From: Phytoseiulus persimilis
Taxonomy: Eukaryota > Arthropoda > Arachnida > Mesostigmata > Phytoseiidae
DNA length: 64,000 nt
Assembly: GCA_037576195.1 (NCBI GenBank)
Contig: CM075101.1
Span: 32,984,001-33,048,000 of the forward strand
Direction of reading: 5' to 3'
Position numbers and translations under genes: made by a program. Shown one piece after another: positions 35,486-46,489 of the stretch (its first letter is position 1; the number at the start of each line of letters is the position of its first letter). The notes beneath the pieces are model-generated. The model did not search any database. It was given only the letters and a program-made list of their open reading frames with translations, and had not been told where the DNA came from.

Positions 35486-38400
35486 TTCTGCGTTGGAAAG
35501 CTCATGAGGATCTGCCTTTTTCACAGTGACAACGCCAATTTCCAGCGAAGTTTTGCAACAGCGTTCGAGTCATCACATTCGATTCATCGCATACGATTCA
35601 TGGTTCGAACGTGAATAATAATTTTTCTCGACGGCGTCGCGCACCTCTAGGAATGCCCGCGGCAGCGATTTAGGGAAGAGACCACTCTCGACAAACATTT
35701 TGGCTTTTTCTCGGCGAAGAGAATTGCTTCGGCTGACATGTTGACACGGAGTCGATGTTTACTGCACGCGTCAAGGGGAATCAAAGGATACGTGACGAAG
35801 GCTTTCGAAATCGCCGACATCAAAGCCGGCCTCTATCCAACTGCGGGGACTCTCTTGAGATTGTACGCGATCTGATTCGTTCGGCGCTTCTGATATTGGA
35901 CTTCAAAAGCTCCTCGTTCCGCCCTCGGTATCATCGGGTCGGGCGACGACGAGTACGTGGTCTATGTCCAATCCCTTCTTTTGACACCGGGCAATGTCTA
36001 CATCCTCGAACCGACGGTCAGCGGCAGCCTGACCAGCTTCGTTCCCTCTTCTACCAGAGACAGAGCTGAGTGTTTTCGTCGCAACCGTTCGGACAAGCAG
36101 CTCAAGCGGACCTGGCTTGAAGACCATCGACATGATCGTGGCGTGGCCTGCGTTCTTCTCACAGAAAATTCTCAAACACTATCGTCTGTGATAAGCGTTG
36201 AGACGTCTAAGTTATTGGCCCGGTGGTTGGGAGCCGGCCCACTACAGAGAGCTGGTGGTTTCTTTTTCGAATGCCGTGGAGTCGTCGACAACCCCTGTCG
36301 TCGGTTGCGATGATCTCTTCACAGGGAGTGATTCCAATTCCGCTCTCGAACCGCGTCGACTTCGCCGCAGTAGAACATTATGGCGGCGATTCCGAACGAG
36401 ATTTGTTCCTCTTAGCAACGATTGCGGCTCGGCTCAGCACTTTTACGCTCGGAAAGAAGCCAAATTACTGACAGCTGCTGGCAACGGAGGAGCGCTGACC
36501 TCAAACCCCGAGCGGCAAAAAAGACGGCGACCGGACAACTCTATCCGAAAGAAGCTTCGACTGTGAGGAGGAGCTGGAACACCTTCCTTGTCAAACACAA
36601 TTTCCTGGGGTGCCGTCTCGATGCAGTCGGTGCGTCGTTGCTCGGAACTGACAAATCCGCAGCGTCGCCAGTTACTTTCCCCCTGACGGAGGTTTCTTGG
36701 CTCCGAATCATTCGGTCGTGACGGAAACGGACCTCCAGGAGGACGGATGGTCTTGGCATTGTGATAGAGTCTCGAATTCCAGTGACAAGAGTGGATCTTC
36801 ACGCGTACTACGATGCAATCTTTGCGATCAACAGTCTGTTCCGGGACAGCGAATGATAATTGAGTAGAGCTGACTTCCCACAAAGACGCTAAAACAGCAA
36901 CAAAGGGGGCTCGAGGCGGAAAAACCAAACAATCGTAAAGTCACAGAGAGAATATTGGTTTTTGGGGATTTGGTCGAAATCTCGTTGATCGATTCGGAAT
37001 CGCATTCCTGCTTCCTAGCGGAATCCAATTTAGAAAATACGAACGAAGCGTCGTAACTTTTAATGGTTTCCGCCATCGGGCGCTTTGGACTCCAACGATT
37101 CGTCGAATCAATCATCGAGCTTGGATTTGAGAAATTCCTCCGGTGTCTCACGTTCTCCAATCGAACGACCTCATCCGTTCTGAGTTCCGTCGTTGCCGTT
37201 TGCAGACCTTCAGCTGATTCGCCGCGAAGGGAGGCGTCCACGGAATGGTGATTACGTTCCTGTCGACATCTTAGACTCAGGGTTCCGATCATGGGTTCGT
37301 GACGAGTGGGATCTCCCCGTTATTCCTCGGCTCGATATCAGCCACTCCGACGAGGTTTGAGCGCTCCGGGAACCCCAGTCATTCTAAACGAGAGGATGTG
37401 GCAGACGACGACGCATTCCGGAACAAAGGCCATTACAGCTCGAAGCGTGTCGTGGTAGCCGGTTGCCGGCGAGGTCCAGGTGGTGTCGACGAGAACTGCA
37501 ACGCATTGACGTTAATTGTCGCCTCCGACTCGCTGCCTAACCGCCTGCCCGATCTCCCGCCACCACCCGCCAGCGGGGGCAGTCGAATGAGAGACCGCTC
37601 CGCGGGAGACGGGACCGCAACTACGTAGCTTTTCGGTGATGTGCGGAAAAAGAGAGTGAGAAGGTGCGAACTCGTCTGTCGGACGCGCAGGAAAGTGTCT
37701 CTTCTCCCCTGAACCTTCTCACCGTTTTATTTCCTTCCCTCGTTTCCTCTCGTTACAGGCGCGGCCGTTTCTGTCCTCCAGCGCTGTTCTCAGTCTGGCC
37801 GGAGCGGGATGGGAACGTTGGCGTCTCCGAATTCTTCCTGAATGAATTGTTGAACGACATTGAAGAGTAACGACCTTGTTCCGCACTTATTCCGCTCCAC
37901 GAGATTCGGCGACTGCGCTCAATATGGTTACGTAGACGGCCCCTTGGATAGATGCCGACTCACGACGCCTCATCGGCGCACATCAACAGGTTGAGTTCAT
38001 CGAGAGATGCATATTCGCGGACAATACGCTGTCTCGAGAGATAATCAGCGGAGGCGGGATGATTCGAACAGTTCCGATCTCGTTCACCGAAATCGAGCCG
38101 CGAACGCAGCCGGAGGACGCTGTCTGAGGGTTGATAACTCGTAGAAACAATAGGCGAGAACCTCTCTGATGGCGTTCGCTCCTCGTAACCGCGAGCCGAG
38201 TTCTCAGATCAGAGAGTTGAACGAGTGTGCGTGGCCTGATGCGACGTGGCCTGAATATTCAAAGCTGGCCTGGCGTATCCACTTCTAGATACAACATTCT
38301 CATCCGTCCGAGACTGCAGAGCATGGTGTCAACTGCAAGCAGCGCCCTCAAGAGCATTGATGAAGTTCCGACATGGCGGATTGGTAGCTTCGATTGCGAA

Positions 38401-39273
38401 ACGACCGAAACAGCGGACAGAGCCGAAACAACCGGATGCGGATGTTCATTCTGGAACAGGTGGGTCTTCCTTCCAAGAGAAAGTCCCGTCGCATGAGGCA
38501 ACCGGACTCTGAGCGGGTATTCGAGTCGTCGACGACGACGAAGAGCTCGAGATCTACTCCGCGCAATCTGGGAACAAGGAAGCGAGATCTGGTCATCTCC
38601 CGGCAGTCTCTTTCCAATTTGATAGCGATGCGACGTCGGAGGCCGCACCGGCACTCTTCAAAGATCTTCCGTTGCCAGCGCACTGGAGCGAAGGCCGTGG
38701 ACGGAATCTATCCGTTGGCCCAAGAGACCACTGACAGCAAAACTGATGCTACCTACTGGACCTCGGAACAATGAGCACAAGATGGAGCGGAGCCGCTTAC
38801 GCAAGATCTCTCAGCACGAGAAACGTCATCAATCCGCATCGTCTGGAAACGAGAAGCGAACGAAAAGCAACGGGCGGACGCAGTGGGCCGACTGTTTGCC
38901 TGCGATCAATTCGCCTCTCGCGGGATTCTCAGAAGTGGTCCCTGGCGAGTGTTCCCCGCTCTCTTCCCGTTCGCTCGCACGGATACACTCTCACTCACAC
39001 GATTCGTAGAACGAGAGGGAAATGGTCCGAGTCCCGCCGATCACCGCCTCCAATTGAGTGAATGTTTTCGAATCCAAATCTTCGCGATCTCTCGTTCACA
39101 TAATACGACTGTGACCGAACTGAGACCAGCAGTCCTTCCCTCGAAGGGGGCGCACACTCAAGGTCATCGTCTGTCCACATGAGATGTTTTTCCAAAACTT
39201 CAAAAAGCCCCTCATAAATTCATTGCACTGAATCGTGACAGTCTCTTCTTGGCTGACTATCTTTCCCTCTCAG

Positions 39274-39472
39274 ATCGGAACAGTTGGAGAGCTCGATTAG
39301 TCCAAATGTGGACTTCTGGAGATCTGTGATCGACGATATCACATTTCGTGCACTCCATGATGAACAACATCGCAGTACCGTGAACAGAGCAGCCGCCGAG
39401 CTGTCCAAGTTTGGAAAGTTGCTCGGAAGGAAATTATTTCTCGTTGATGGCACGAATCTCAACCTGTCAAAG
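39274..39472 (+). CDS. Candidate internal exon of an unknown gene
   Basis: A strong polypyrimidine tract and acceptor (CTATCTTTCCCTCTCAG, ending 39273) leads into 66 open codons beginning SEQLESSISPNVDFW and ending LVDGTNLNLSK before a possible donor, GTTTCG. Immediately downstream the same strand carries a second open stretch (39469-39693), displaced by one base and equally protein-like (EPGDFLALKLGTVDIQMH). This suggests either one exon broken by a single-base indel or a misjudged junction. I do not recognise the product. Confidence 0.35.
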
Positions 39473-39875
39473 GTTTCGATCGTTGCGCCGAACCAGGCGA
39501 CTTTCTCGCCCTCAAGTTAGGGACTGTGGACATCCAAATGCATATATGTGAGAAGGACTTCATGAATGCTTTTCTGGCAACCGATCGAGCCCAAACATCG
39601 ACTGGTTTCGGAGCTCGTAGCCCACCAGATCCTCCCAACGACACACCCCCTGGGGACCACTGGTTCAGCTGGTTGCGGCAACATCGACTCTAGGCGAGCG
39701 AATTCCGCGAGACTGCATGACCGTCCACACGGACACGATGTTCTGGTATTTCATAGAGCTCGCGCTGGCTGAAAGGAAGCCTTTGTTATCCCACTGGCGT
39801 GCCTGGGGGAATTCGAAACGAGTTCGGCGGTGGCTGGCTCCAGGTTCGTACGGTTCAGAACGAAGTCATGCATTT

Positions 39876-40346
39876 TTAACATGGCTTTCGCCGCCGCAGC
39901 GGCTCCGGGACGTCGCGCTGTTCATTTCGCATAATCCAAGCGTTCGCGATGGCGTTCGTTTCGCAAAGTCTGTCAAAGTCCCGGCCCGTCCTGATTCTTC
40001 TCAGCCTGACGGCGACGGAGGGAGGCTTTCGGAGTTCGCGGCGTCGTTCGTAACACTCGTCACAGAATCTCAGTGGGACAACTCTTTGACTACCACGTGA
40101 CGCAATTTCATGTTGAAACTTTTGTTCTATCCGACCCGGAACTTTCTCCGTCCTGGGAAAGCCGCGGAGTGCCCATATTAACCTGTCTGCATAATTTATT
40201 CTCGAAACTAGAGTCGATTTCGACGAGAAGCGAGGCAGACTGTCCTTCCGCGGCATGAGACAACTCGGCTGAGCGTCTCCCGAGGAAGCAATCGCTCCGA
40301 GGATAATCGCGGAAATCATGAACAGATCAAGTGGACCGATGTTCAC
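39876..40346 (-). CDS. Candidate secreted protein ORF, 156 codons
   Basis: The ORF opens with a textbook signal peptide, MNIGPLDLFMISAIILGAI, followed by ASSGDAQ as a likely cleavage region. The remainder is basic, with scattered cysteines (the first in QPSCLMPRKD) and arginine-rich stretches towards the end. Only the first 60 or so residues look convincing. The rest may be intron or chance, and a donor-like GTTAAT lies about 155 bases from the ATG. No family was recognised. A classical hydrophobic leader directly at an ATG is the sole evidence. Confidence 0.3.
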   Translation of the reverse strand: MNIGPLDLFMISAIILGAIASSGDAQPSCLMPRKDSLPRFSSKSTLVSRINYADRLIWALRGFPRTEKVPGRIEQKFQHEIASRGSQRVVPLRFCDECYERRRELRKPPSVAVRLRRIRTGRDFDRLCETNAIANAWIMRNEQRDVPEPLRRRKPC

Positions 40347-41227
40347 AGCTCGGCGCGGCTAGCCGGGAGTTCCCCGTTCCCGCGCGCTTCCTATTCAGAA
40401 TCCTCGTTCATTCATGGAGGATCGGAGGACAGCGGCCTCACGGGTTGGGGGCCTCCTACCCCCGAATCAGTCTTCCGAGCGATGGTCGCATGGTTTACTG
40501 TATGCCACTCCGGACGGGTCGTGGCTTTGATCGTGACTGTTGCCTGGCCCGGGGAAAGCGTCGGTTGTTGTGTTGTTTTTGGCGCCATATGACGCCCAGC
40601 TATAAATCAGTGACCACCCCAGACTTCCTGGCACGCTCGGTCGACCAAGAATCCTTCGCTCCGGCAGCCTGGATTCATCCTTCCCTTCTCCATTTCTTCG
40701 CCGTACTTCGACCCGCGTTCTCCTCCCGCTTCCTTTCGCCGGTCGCTACCCTTCAGCGCCCGTGCTTGCTTCATGTGCTCTCTCGAGCACGCACCGGAGA
40801 ACGGTTCGTTTTTTGCGTGGATGCGTGCAAGAACGCGGCCTCTCGCGCGAGAGAATGGTTGAGACGCTGCGAGCCAGAGGCAAGCGGGGGCGGACCGAAG
40901 CTGGGAAGTTATGCCGCAGAAAGAATTACCTCGTACCTCATAAATATACGCTGGAAAATCGCCGAGAAATCGCTGGCTTGGAAACTGACGCGGATTCTCG
41001 AGTCGTTCAGTTGGAGAACGTTCTCAGACAGCATACGTTTGGGTTGAGCGAGCGACGTGAGGAACAATATATATGGCCCGTCGATGATTTCGCATCAGTT
41101 CTTATCATGCCATCTGTCTGTTCGCAACTGTTGTCGAGACGCCTGATTCAAAAGCGTTGGTGCGTCCGGAAGTGTCTGGCAAACGTCGTTTGAGGTTCAC
41201 GGAGCGACGCAGACCGGCCACTTAGCT

Positions 41228-41273
41228 AGAGAGATCACATGCTCGCTAGTATCAACGAGCGGGTGATCTCTCT
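41228..41273. ncRNA. Perfect-stem hairpin, possible small-RNA precursor
   Basis: AGAGAGATCAC (41228-41238) pairs with GTGATCTCTCT (41263-41273). After a two-by-two internal loop, GCTCG pairs with CGAGC, leaving a loop of ten bases. The arms total 16 paired bases plus the internal loop. It is shorter than most miRNA precursors and no known mature miRNA was recognised, so an ncRNA identity is speculative. Confidence 0.25.
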
Positions 41274-42784
41274 CTCGAGTACGAGTATCTGTACGATCGT
41301 GAGCTCCCTGGTTTCATAGGATAGCGTTCAATGCTTCGGGAAGGGCGCGTGCTGCGGTCCTCATGCGACCGGCCTCCCCACCTCCTCCTTGCTCCCTACT
41401 TCCGCAGACCTTGCTGGTAATGGGGCTTCCCCATTCTTCCGAATTTTCGAACCATGCCAAGATTCTGAACAAGCTGATCACAGCGCTAAGCCCGAGCCCG
41501 AACTCGTGCACCGAAAATAGTTCCCATTCGTTCCGGGCGCATGCCCAGCGAAGTTCTAGAGCCAGCATACCTCGGGTGGGAGATGTCTTTGCCAACGACA
41601 ACTCCCCAACCCCGAGCCAATCTGCAGAGCAATGAGTTTTTCTCGGAAGGCGCGTCGTGAAGGAAAGATATCGGCGCGTCGTCCTCGCAACCTTTGACGA
41701 CACCGAGGAGCGTTGACAGATTCTGGTGAGGTGCTCTTGGCGAGAGCCTCGCCGCTCCACGGTCAGCCGCTCACAAGATGTACACAATCTGCAGTTGAAG
41801 TAGCACTTTGGTTCCTTCGCGATCTCTTGAATGACTGGTGTGCGGGTCGACATTTGCATCTGCTCCGAAAGAGCTCGCAGCAGCCCTAACCGCCAGGACA
41901 GACAACGAGAGGCCAGCGAGTGGCGGACAGACGAAGCCCCGGACGCCGCCGCGGAGTAATGTAATTGTGGAAGCTCGCCAGCGGTAATGATGGGAATCCG
42001 ACGGAGGGAACGCTCTTGAGGGGATCCACAAGAGCTCCGGGGTAGTTTTGGGCGGGGGTGAAAGCTCGAGGAACAGCAGTTTCAAAGGGTGCATTTGGCA
42101 CGGCTGCTCATCCTCATTGAGCGCGTACGATGCTCTTCCTTAATCGGCACCGAGAAGAGAACAACATACCGCCCGGCCAGGGAGGACTCGGCGGCAGACT
42201 AGTAAACCCTCGCGTAGTTTCCACGAACCCGAACCACGACTCTGACGCCCGAATGTTTCTGCGGCGGTTCTCCTAGATCGGGAACGTCCAGACGAAAGGT
42301 GTGGAACGCGGTCCCCGAAGAGGGCCATCGTCCCCGCCGTCTTCCGAGACAATCCGATGCGGCTTCCGGTGTCGTACAAGCCGGTCTGCACAAGCCGGAT
42401 ATTTGTACCAATGATCTCTTGATCACCGGGAGGCCTCCAGGTGGTGTTTTGTTCGAGGGAATGGGGAGACGAAACAACGGGAAGCCGCGCGGAATTCATC
42501 GCACGTTATCTGCTCACTGGATACAAGCCGTTCTCTTCGAGCTTAAGGGGGACAGTTTGCACCGCGGGACGAACAAACCAGCCCGTCTAGCCAACACCGT
42601 CCGTTCGAGCAGCCAACCAGAGAATGAGCTTGCGGAGAAGGCCCGAACGGGTTCGCGGAGGCAGTTGAAGCATCCTGAGAATGGCGTCACGTTCCTTCCA
42701 TGCGCTGCCCGTTTCCCCAAAGGCTTCACCGGCTTTTTCTCCACGAAGCCTTCCTCCGCGCTCGCGGTCGTTGCGGTCTCCAGC

Positions 42785-42830
42785 GTCATCATCATCATCT
42801 TAGAAGTAGAAGTCGTCGTCGTCGTTGTTT
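42785..42830. repeat. Trinucleotide microsatellite (CAT)n and (GTC)n
   Basis: CATCATCATCATC is followed shortly by GTCGTCGTCGTCGTTGTT. The runs account for the poly-Ile/Val and poly-Met/Thr stretches of open frames on either strand. Confidence 0.7.
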
Positions 42831-43497
42831 CTCGAATACCACGCGCTGGGAACGAGCTCCAAGTGCTGCCGTTACGGAAGATCCGCGTGAATATGCGATC
42901 GCGGCTTCTCTACTCTAAGACGCTCCCTCCGTCAGCGAGCCCACCACGTTCTCCGGTTATCCGCTCTGGTCTCCTCATCTAGCTGTCACGAGAGCTTCTC
43001 AAGTGAAGTCCCGGTCCGACATCGGGGGAAGTCATTCACGAGGCGTTCGTCAGGCGCTCCCCCCACCGCTAGTCGCTGTTCGATTGGTTCCGATGGAATC
43101 CGAACGCATCTGCGCTATAGCACAAGACGTAAGGGGACGCCATCAGACGAAACGACAGGAGCTTGTTCGACGATTGCGCCAACCTTCAACGCTAAATGAT
43201 GGGCGTTACCGATTTCGAGAGCGAACTCGATGAGCCGAACAACTCCGGTGGCCCGAATGTCTTAAAGCAACGCTCTCTGATGACGATTTAATGATAGTAG
43301 AGGTTGTCCTTCACGTCCCAGTTAACGCCGCCGAACCGAAAATAGATTCCGAGTCGACTCCCCAGGAACAGGACTTCTCAACATAGTCCTTTTGGGATGG
43401 GAGCTCGAGAGCATGATCATTTGAGAACGCTGCCCCGGAGGGGACTCGGGGGGCCATGAGGCTCAACTTAGCCGAACTTTTCGCGAATTTTGAGATT

Positions 43498-43503
43498 TTT
43501 ATT
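43498..43503 (-). terminator. Poly(A) signal of the REEP-like gene
   Basis: Plus TTTATT reads AATAAA on the minus strand. It begins eight bases after the REEP-like stop codon, so the 3'UTR would be only about 30-40 bases. Confidence 0.6.
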
Positions 43504-43511
43504 GATCGGGA

Positions 43512-44288
43512 TCAAGTGGCGAACAAGCCGCCGAGCAGTCGTTGGAAAACGTTTTCGAACGTCGTGTCGGAACTAGTGGCAGCCCAAGTTACGAAGGACA
43601 GCTCTGCGAACCTGAGGTAAGGCACAACGGCTTCGGAAAATACGCCGAGCAACGTGAAGACAAGATGCAACGACCTCTGCAGGAGAATCAAGTTCAACCA
43701 GAACGACGTGAAGTCCGCTTCCGTAATCACCAGCTCAACGTCACGATAACATCCGATCACCAGAATGGCGTTCACTAAGAAATTGCTAAGGGGCGCCGGG
43801 AGTTTCCCCGTTATTCCGAGTAGAGCCACGATTGCGACGAATCCTGTCGCAAGCTTCACCTTTGGAATTTTCACATATTTGCCGATTCGTATGAATATCC
43901 TGTTAAGGCACGAGGGCTCGTTGAGGAGCGAGTCCAAATAATCGCGAAGCCTGCCGACCGCATTTCCGGACTGCACGGAGCATGATCTGTCGCCAACAAG
44001 TAGCCGATCCGGAGAGATTTTGGGTGTCTTCATCATCGATTTCAAACATTCGTCGTTCCGAGAGCTTGACGAGGCCCGTCCCGAAATTCGATGCCCTTCG
44101 GATTCCTGTTTCTGTCCGTCGGTTTCCGGCCCGCACTTGGGGAAGGAAACATGGAGGAGCTGAGGAATCCGGGGGCTGCTTTTCTGGGTAATGGCTGTGA
44201 GGGGTGTATGCAGCCGAGGAATTCGCGCCTTTCCGGGGAAGTGGTCGCTCATTTTTTGATCGATACAATCATGGTCGTGATACTGCAT
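43512..44288 (-). CDS. Divergent REEP/DP1 (Yop1)-like ER membrane-shaping protein
   Basis: REEP5/DP1/Yop1 proteins insert hydrophobic hairpins into the ER membrane and form tubules. The 258-codon frame is probably coding only in its C-terminal part. A second start, MMKTPK at 44036, would give 174 residues, close to REEP5 (189). From residue 114 it follows the family order: RLRDYLDSLLN helix, the hydrophobic FVAIVALLGITGKL and FLVNAILVIG segments, then TSFWLNLILLQRSLHLVFTLL. It ends with RFAELSFVTWAATSSDTTFENVFQRLLGGLF, matching the family's terminal segment [27 protein letters not shown]. The usual P-x-Y-x-S-x-K-A-I-E-S motif between the segments is not preserved, so similarity is remote. A TTTTATGCAG acceptor at the N-terminus of the frame suggests a spliced 5' end, and the true start is open. 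Confidence 0.55.
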   Translation of the reverse strand: MQYHDHDCIDQKMSDHFPGKARIPRLHTPLTAITQKSSPRIPQLLHVSFPKCGPETDGQKQESEGHRISGRASSSSRNDECLKSMMKTPKISPDRLLVGDRSCSVQSGNAVGRLRDYLDSLLNEPSCLNRIFIRIGKYVKIPKVKLATGFVAIVALLGITGKLPAPLSNFLVNAILVIGCYRDVELVITEADFTSFWLNLILLQRSLHLVFTLLGVFSEAVVPYLRFAELSFVTWAATSSDTTFENVFQRLLGGLFAT

Positions 44289-45769
44289 AAAAGCCAGAAG
44301 TTTGTATCGACGCTCAAGGTCGTTCCTCCTCCTCTGCCGCTGGCGGGGAGAGAGAACTAACTAATCGCTTGCAGTATCCAGATTTATGGCTCGGAAGTAT
44401 GCCAACCAAGCAAGCAGACTGGGAACGAGCCCGCCAGCGAGCAGAAGCGAGCTCCCTGTCGAGTGCACAGAGGAAAACGCTTTATTGGCATATATGTCAT
44501 CCTTATCCTTGGCAAAGTTCGTCCCATACCTCTCGTCTGCTTCTTTTGCTCAAATCTCTCTCGCCTCGGGCTGAGACTCGGAAGGAGACAAGTTTGATTG
44601 GACAGAGGAAAGGCTGTTCGTACCGACAGAGTAGACGAGGAGGGAGACCAGCGGGGCCAGGAGTAGGAACCAACTGCCTTCCCGACTCCAAGGCACTTGC
44701 TCCGCTACTTAGCTCAGGGACGATCCGGCCTCGGGCAGGAGCAAGTGGACAACACAACAAACTACCGATACGGAATGTTCGCCTGCACCAACTTCTGAGT
44801 TAATACTCTCAACAAATTGGAAAACTCCGTGAGTATGAGTCGAAGTCACAGGAGCTGGAGAAGAGCGCTACTCGTTCGAGAATCAAGTATTTTTATCCGT
44901 GCCCTGCCGTTGTGTGCCTCAAGCACGTTTGCCGGCGTTTTATTCTCGGCAGGGACCGAGCTTCCGGGATGTCTTATGGCCGTGTCTCGGAAAAATTATC
45001 ACTTGTTCGATCCGCCGCGCTACGAATGCATGGAAGGACTGTAACCCCAGAACTTTCTGTTCGGACGATCTCGAGGGAGGAAGCGCGCTGCTATCCGCTC
45101 AGAAGCACAATGCACGTCACAACAGCACGTATGTGTGCATTCGGTTGGTAATCCAATCTTTGAGTCAAAAATGTATTCTTTTCCCTCAGAGAGGTGGCAA
45201 CTACCTGGAAAGCTCGCTCGCTCAAGCTGAAGCGCACGGGCTCGTTCCGGGGGTAAAAGCGCAGAACGTTCCCCTTACACAGTCCCGAGTCGGATAATCG
45301 TTGTTGTATTGGAATAATCTCACGGGTCGGAGACGATTCCCGCCATGCCCCCACCCTCGAAGCGAGAGCTGATTCTAATGTTGCTCGTTGCCTCCCCAGA
45401 GGATCCTGATTAACATGCTAACGGTGTCTGCCACGTACCAATCTTCTGGGCGGTTCGGACGTTAACGCCGAATGAGATCCATCCATGAGATCGCTTCCCG
45501 CACAATACCTGCTTCTCCCAGCTGATCGCTTCTCTCCCCACAGGAAGGGCGAGGACGCGGATCCTTCCATCGGGCGTCAGCATCATTTTTAGGAACGCCG
45601 TTGCGGAAGTGACTCAGCGTCATGAACGGATCCAAAAACGCCGGCTCGCTTGCATATCCTCCATATGGACACGACCATTGGGGTCGCGTGCCGCCGATGG
45701 AACGTTGAACGTCCGAAGAGCACACGCGACCTAATGGGGCATTTTGAGACCCGAGTCAGATCTTGAGCT

Positions 45770-46489
45770 ATGAGCGTTCAGATTAGACGGACGCGAGACA
45801 TGTTCTCTTCCCTCGGACTACTTCGTCGTTTTACGATTTTGGAGCCGTGGATGAAAATGCTGAACATTCTCGAACTAAACTCGATCGACTCCACGATGGC
45901 GGAAACGGGCAGAGCCACAGTCCTGCTCACATCAAGGCCGCGAAGTGATAATTCGAGAAACATTCAGTCTTATGATCGACGAGTTCCCAACCCGGTCGAA
46001 ATATTCCTGAGAAAAGCCCCTCCCAGTCAGAGCGGGTGGAAGGTCAGGAGCTCAAAATCTGCGGCGAAACTGACTGTTTCCGAACAAATCGAGTCGGAAA
46101 CGGAACACTGGACAACAACGATCCGTGAGCCAGATGATTCCCCAACGATTGATAATTTGATCAGCTCATACCGTATGTCAATAGGAATGGAGTCACCGGA
46201 GTGTCACAAAAGCGAAGTCATTCGAGGAGGGCCTGTCGTCTGTGTCATTGTATCGGCAGCCAGTTGCAGCTCAGTTCGCTCGCCATCTACTCGAACACTG
46301 AGCAAGAGAACGGCCGCCTTCCTTTCAGTGCAAGATGCGAGGGTAGAGTTTTCTCGTGGGGTCCTGAGTGTGACGCAGGAGCCAACACCTACCCGAGCCT
46401 TTCTTCCTCCCACTAGTCTACCGTCTCTTTGTGAGATGAATTCACGTTTTTCGAGCTGGCTACTTGTGCCACTTGCAGAGATCACTTGA
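45770..46489 (+). CDS. Unrecognised 239-codon ORF
   Basis: An ATG-to-stop frame of 239 codons begins MSVQIRRTRDMFSSLG. It is long for chance, though a few such frames are expected in a window of this size. The first two thirds are charged and hydrophilic; the last third is Ser/Thr-rich. A minus-strand frame of 111 codons overlaps its 3' part. No signal peptide, membrane segment or known motif is visible, and I found no promoter or poly(A) signal close by. Confidence 0.22.
   Translation: MSVQIRRTRDMFSSLGLLRRFTILEPWMKMLNILELNSIDSTMAETGRATVLLTSRPRSDNSRNIQSYDRRVPNPVEIFLRKAPPSQSGWKVRSSKSAAKLTVSEQIESETEHWTTTIREPDDSPTIDNLISSYRMSIGMESPECHKSEVIRGGPVVCVIVSAASCSSVRSPSTRTLSKRTAAFLSVQDARVEFSRGVLSVTQEPTPTRAFLPPTSLPSLCEMNSRFSSWLLVPLAEIT

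Larger units (their letters stand above)
33759..39273. other. Unassigned stretch with scattered candidate exons
   Basis: The first 400 bases are the 3'UTR of the cuticle-type gene. Beyond that no complete gene could be built. Candidate exons with donor sites are listed separately at 34551-34777 (plus) and 35419-35485 (minus). At 35755-36471 several short plus-strand frames with protein-like content follow one another in shifting frames, as in a decayed coding element. At about 38520-38700 a plus frame carries a Asp/Glu-rich stretch and then LPLPAHW, like the start of a WW domain, but the rest of the domain was not found. Confidence 0.35.
39694..43497. other. Unassigned stretch; candidate secreted ORF, hairpin, long open frames
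   Basis: It holds a minus-strand ORF with a signal peptide and a hairpin, both listed separately, and two long plus-strand open frames (40331-41047, 238 codons; 42299-42982, 227 codons) without recognisable motifs. A TATAAA at 40602 stands upstream of part of the first frame. Trinucleotide runs lie near 42785-42830. An ATG-to-GTAAGG stretch of 12 codons at 43093-43128 could be a small first exon of a plus-strand gene. Confidence 0.35.

Noticed and set aside
40331..41193. Long plus-strand open frames (238 and 143 codons) with an upstream TATAAA at 40602
   Set aside because: No recognisable motif, the two frames compete for the same DNA, several ATGs intervene between the TATA and the better-looking start, and the local GC richness lengthens chance frames.
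42299..42982. 227-codon plus-strand ORF with a hydrophobic run
   Set aside because: The hydrophobic Ile/Val run comes from CAT and GTC microsatellites and the rest has no protein-family character.
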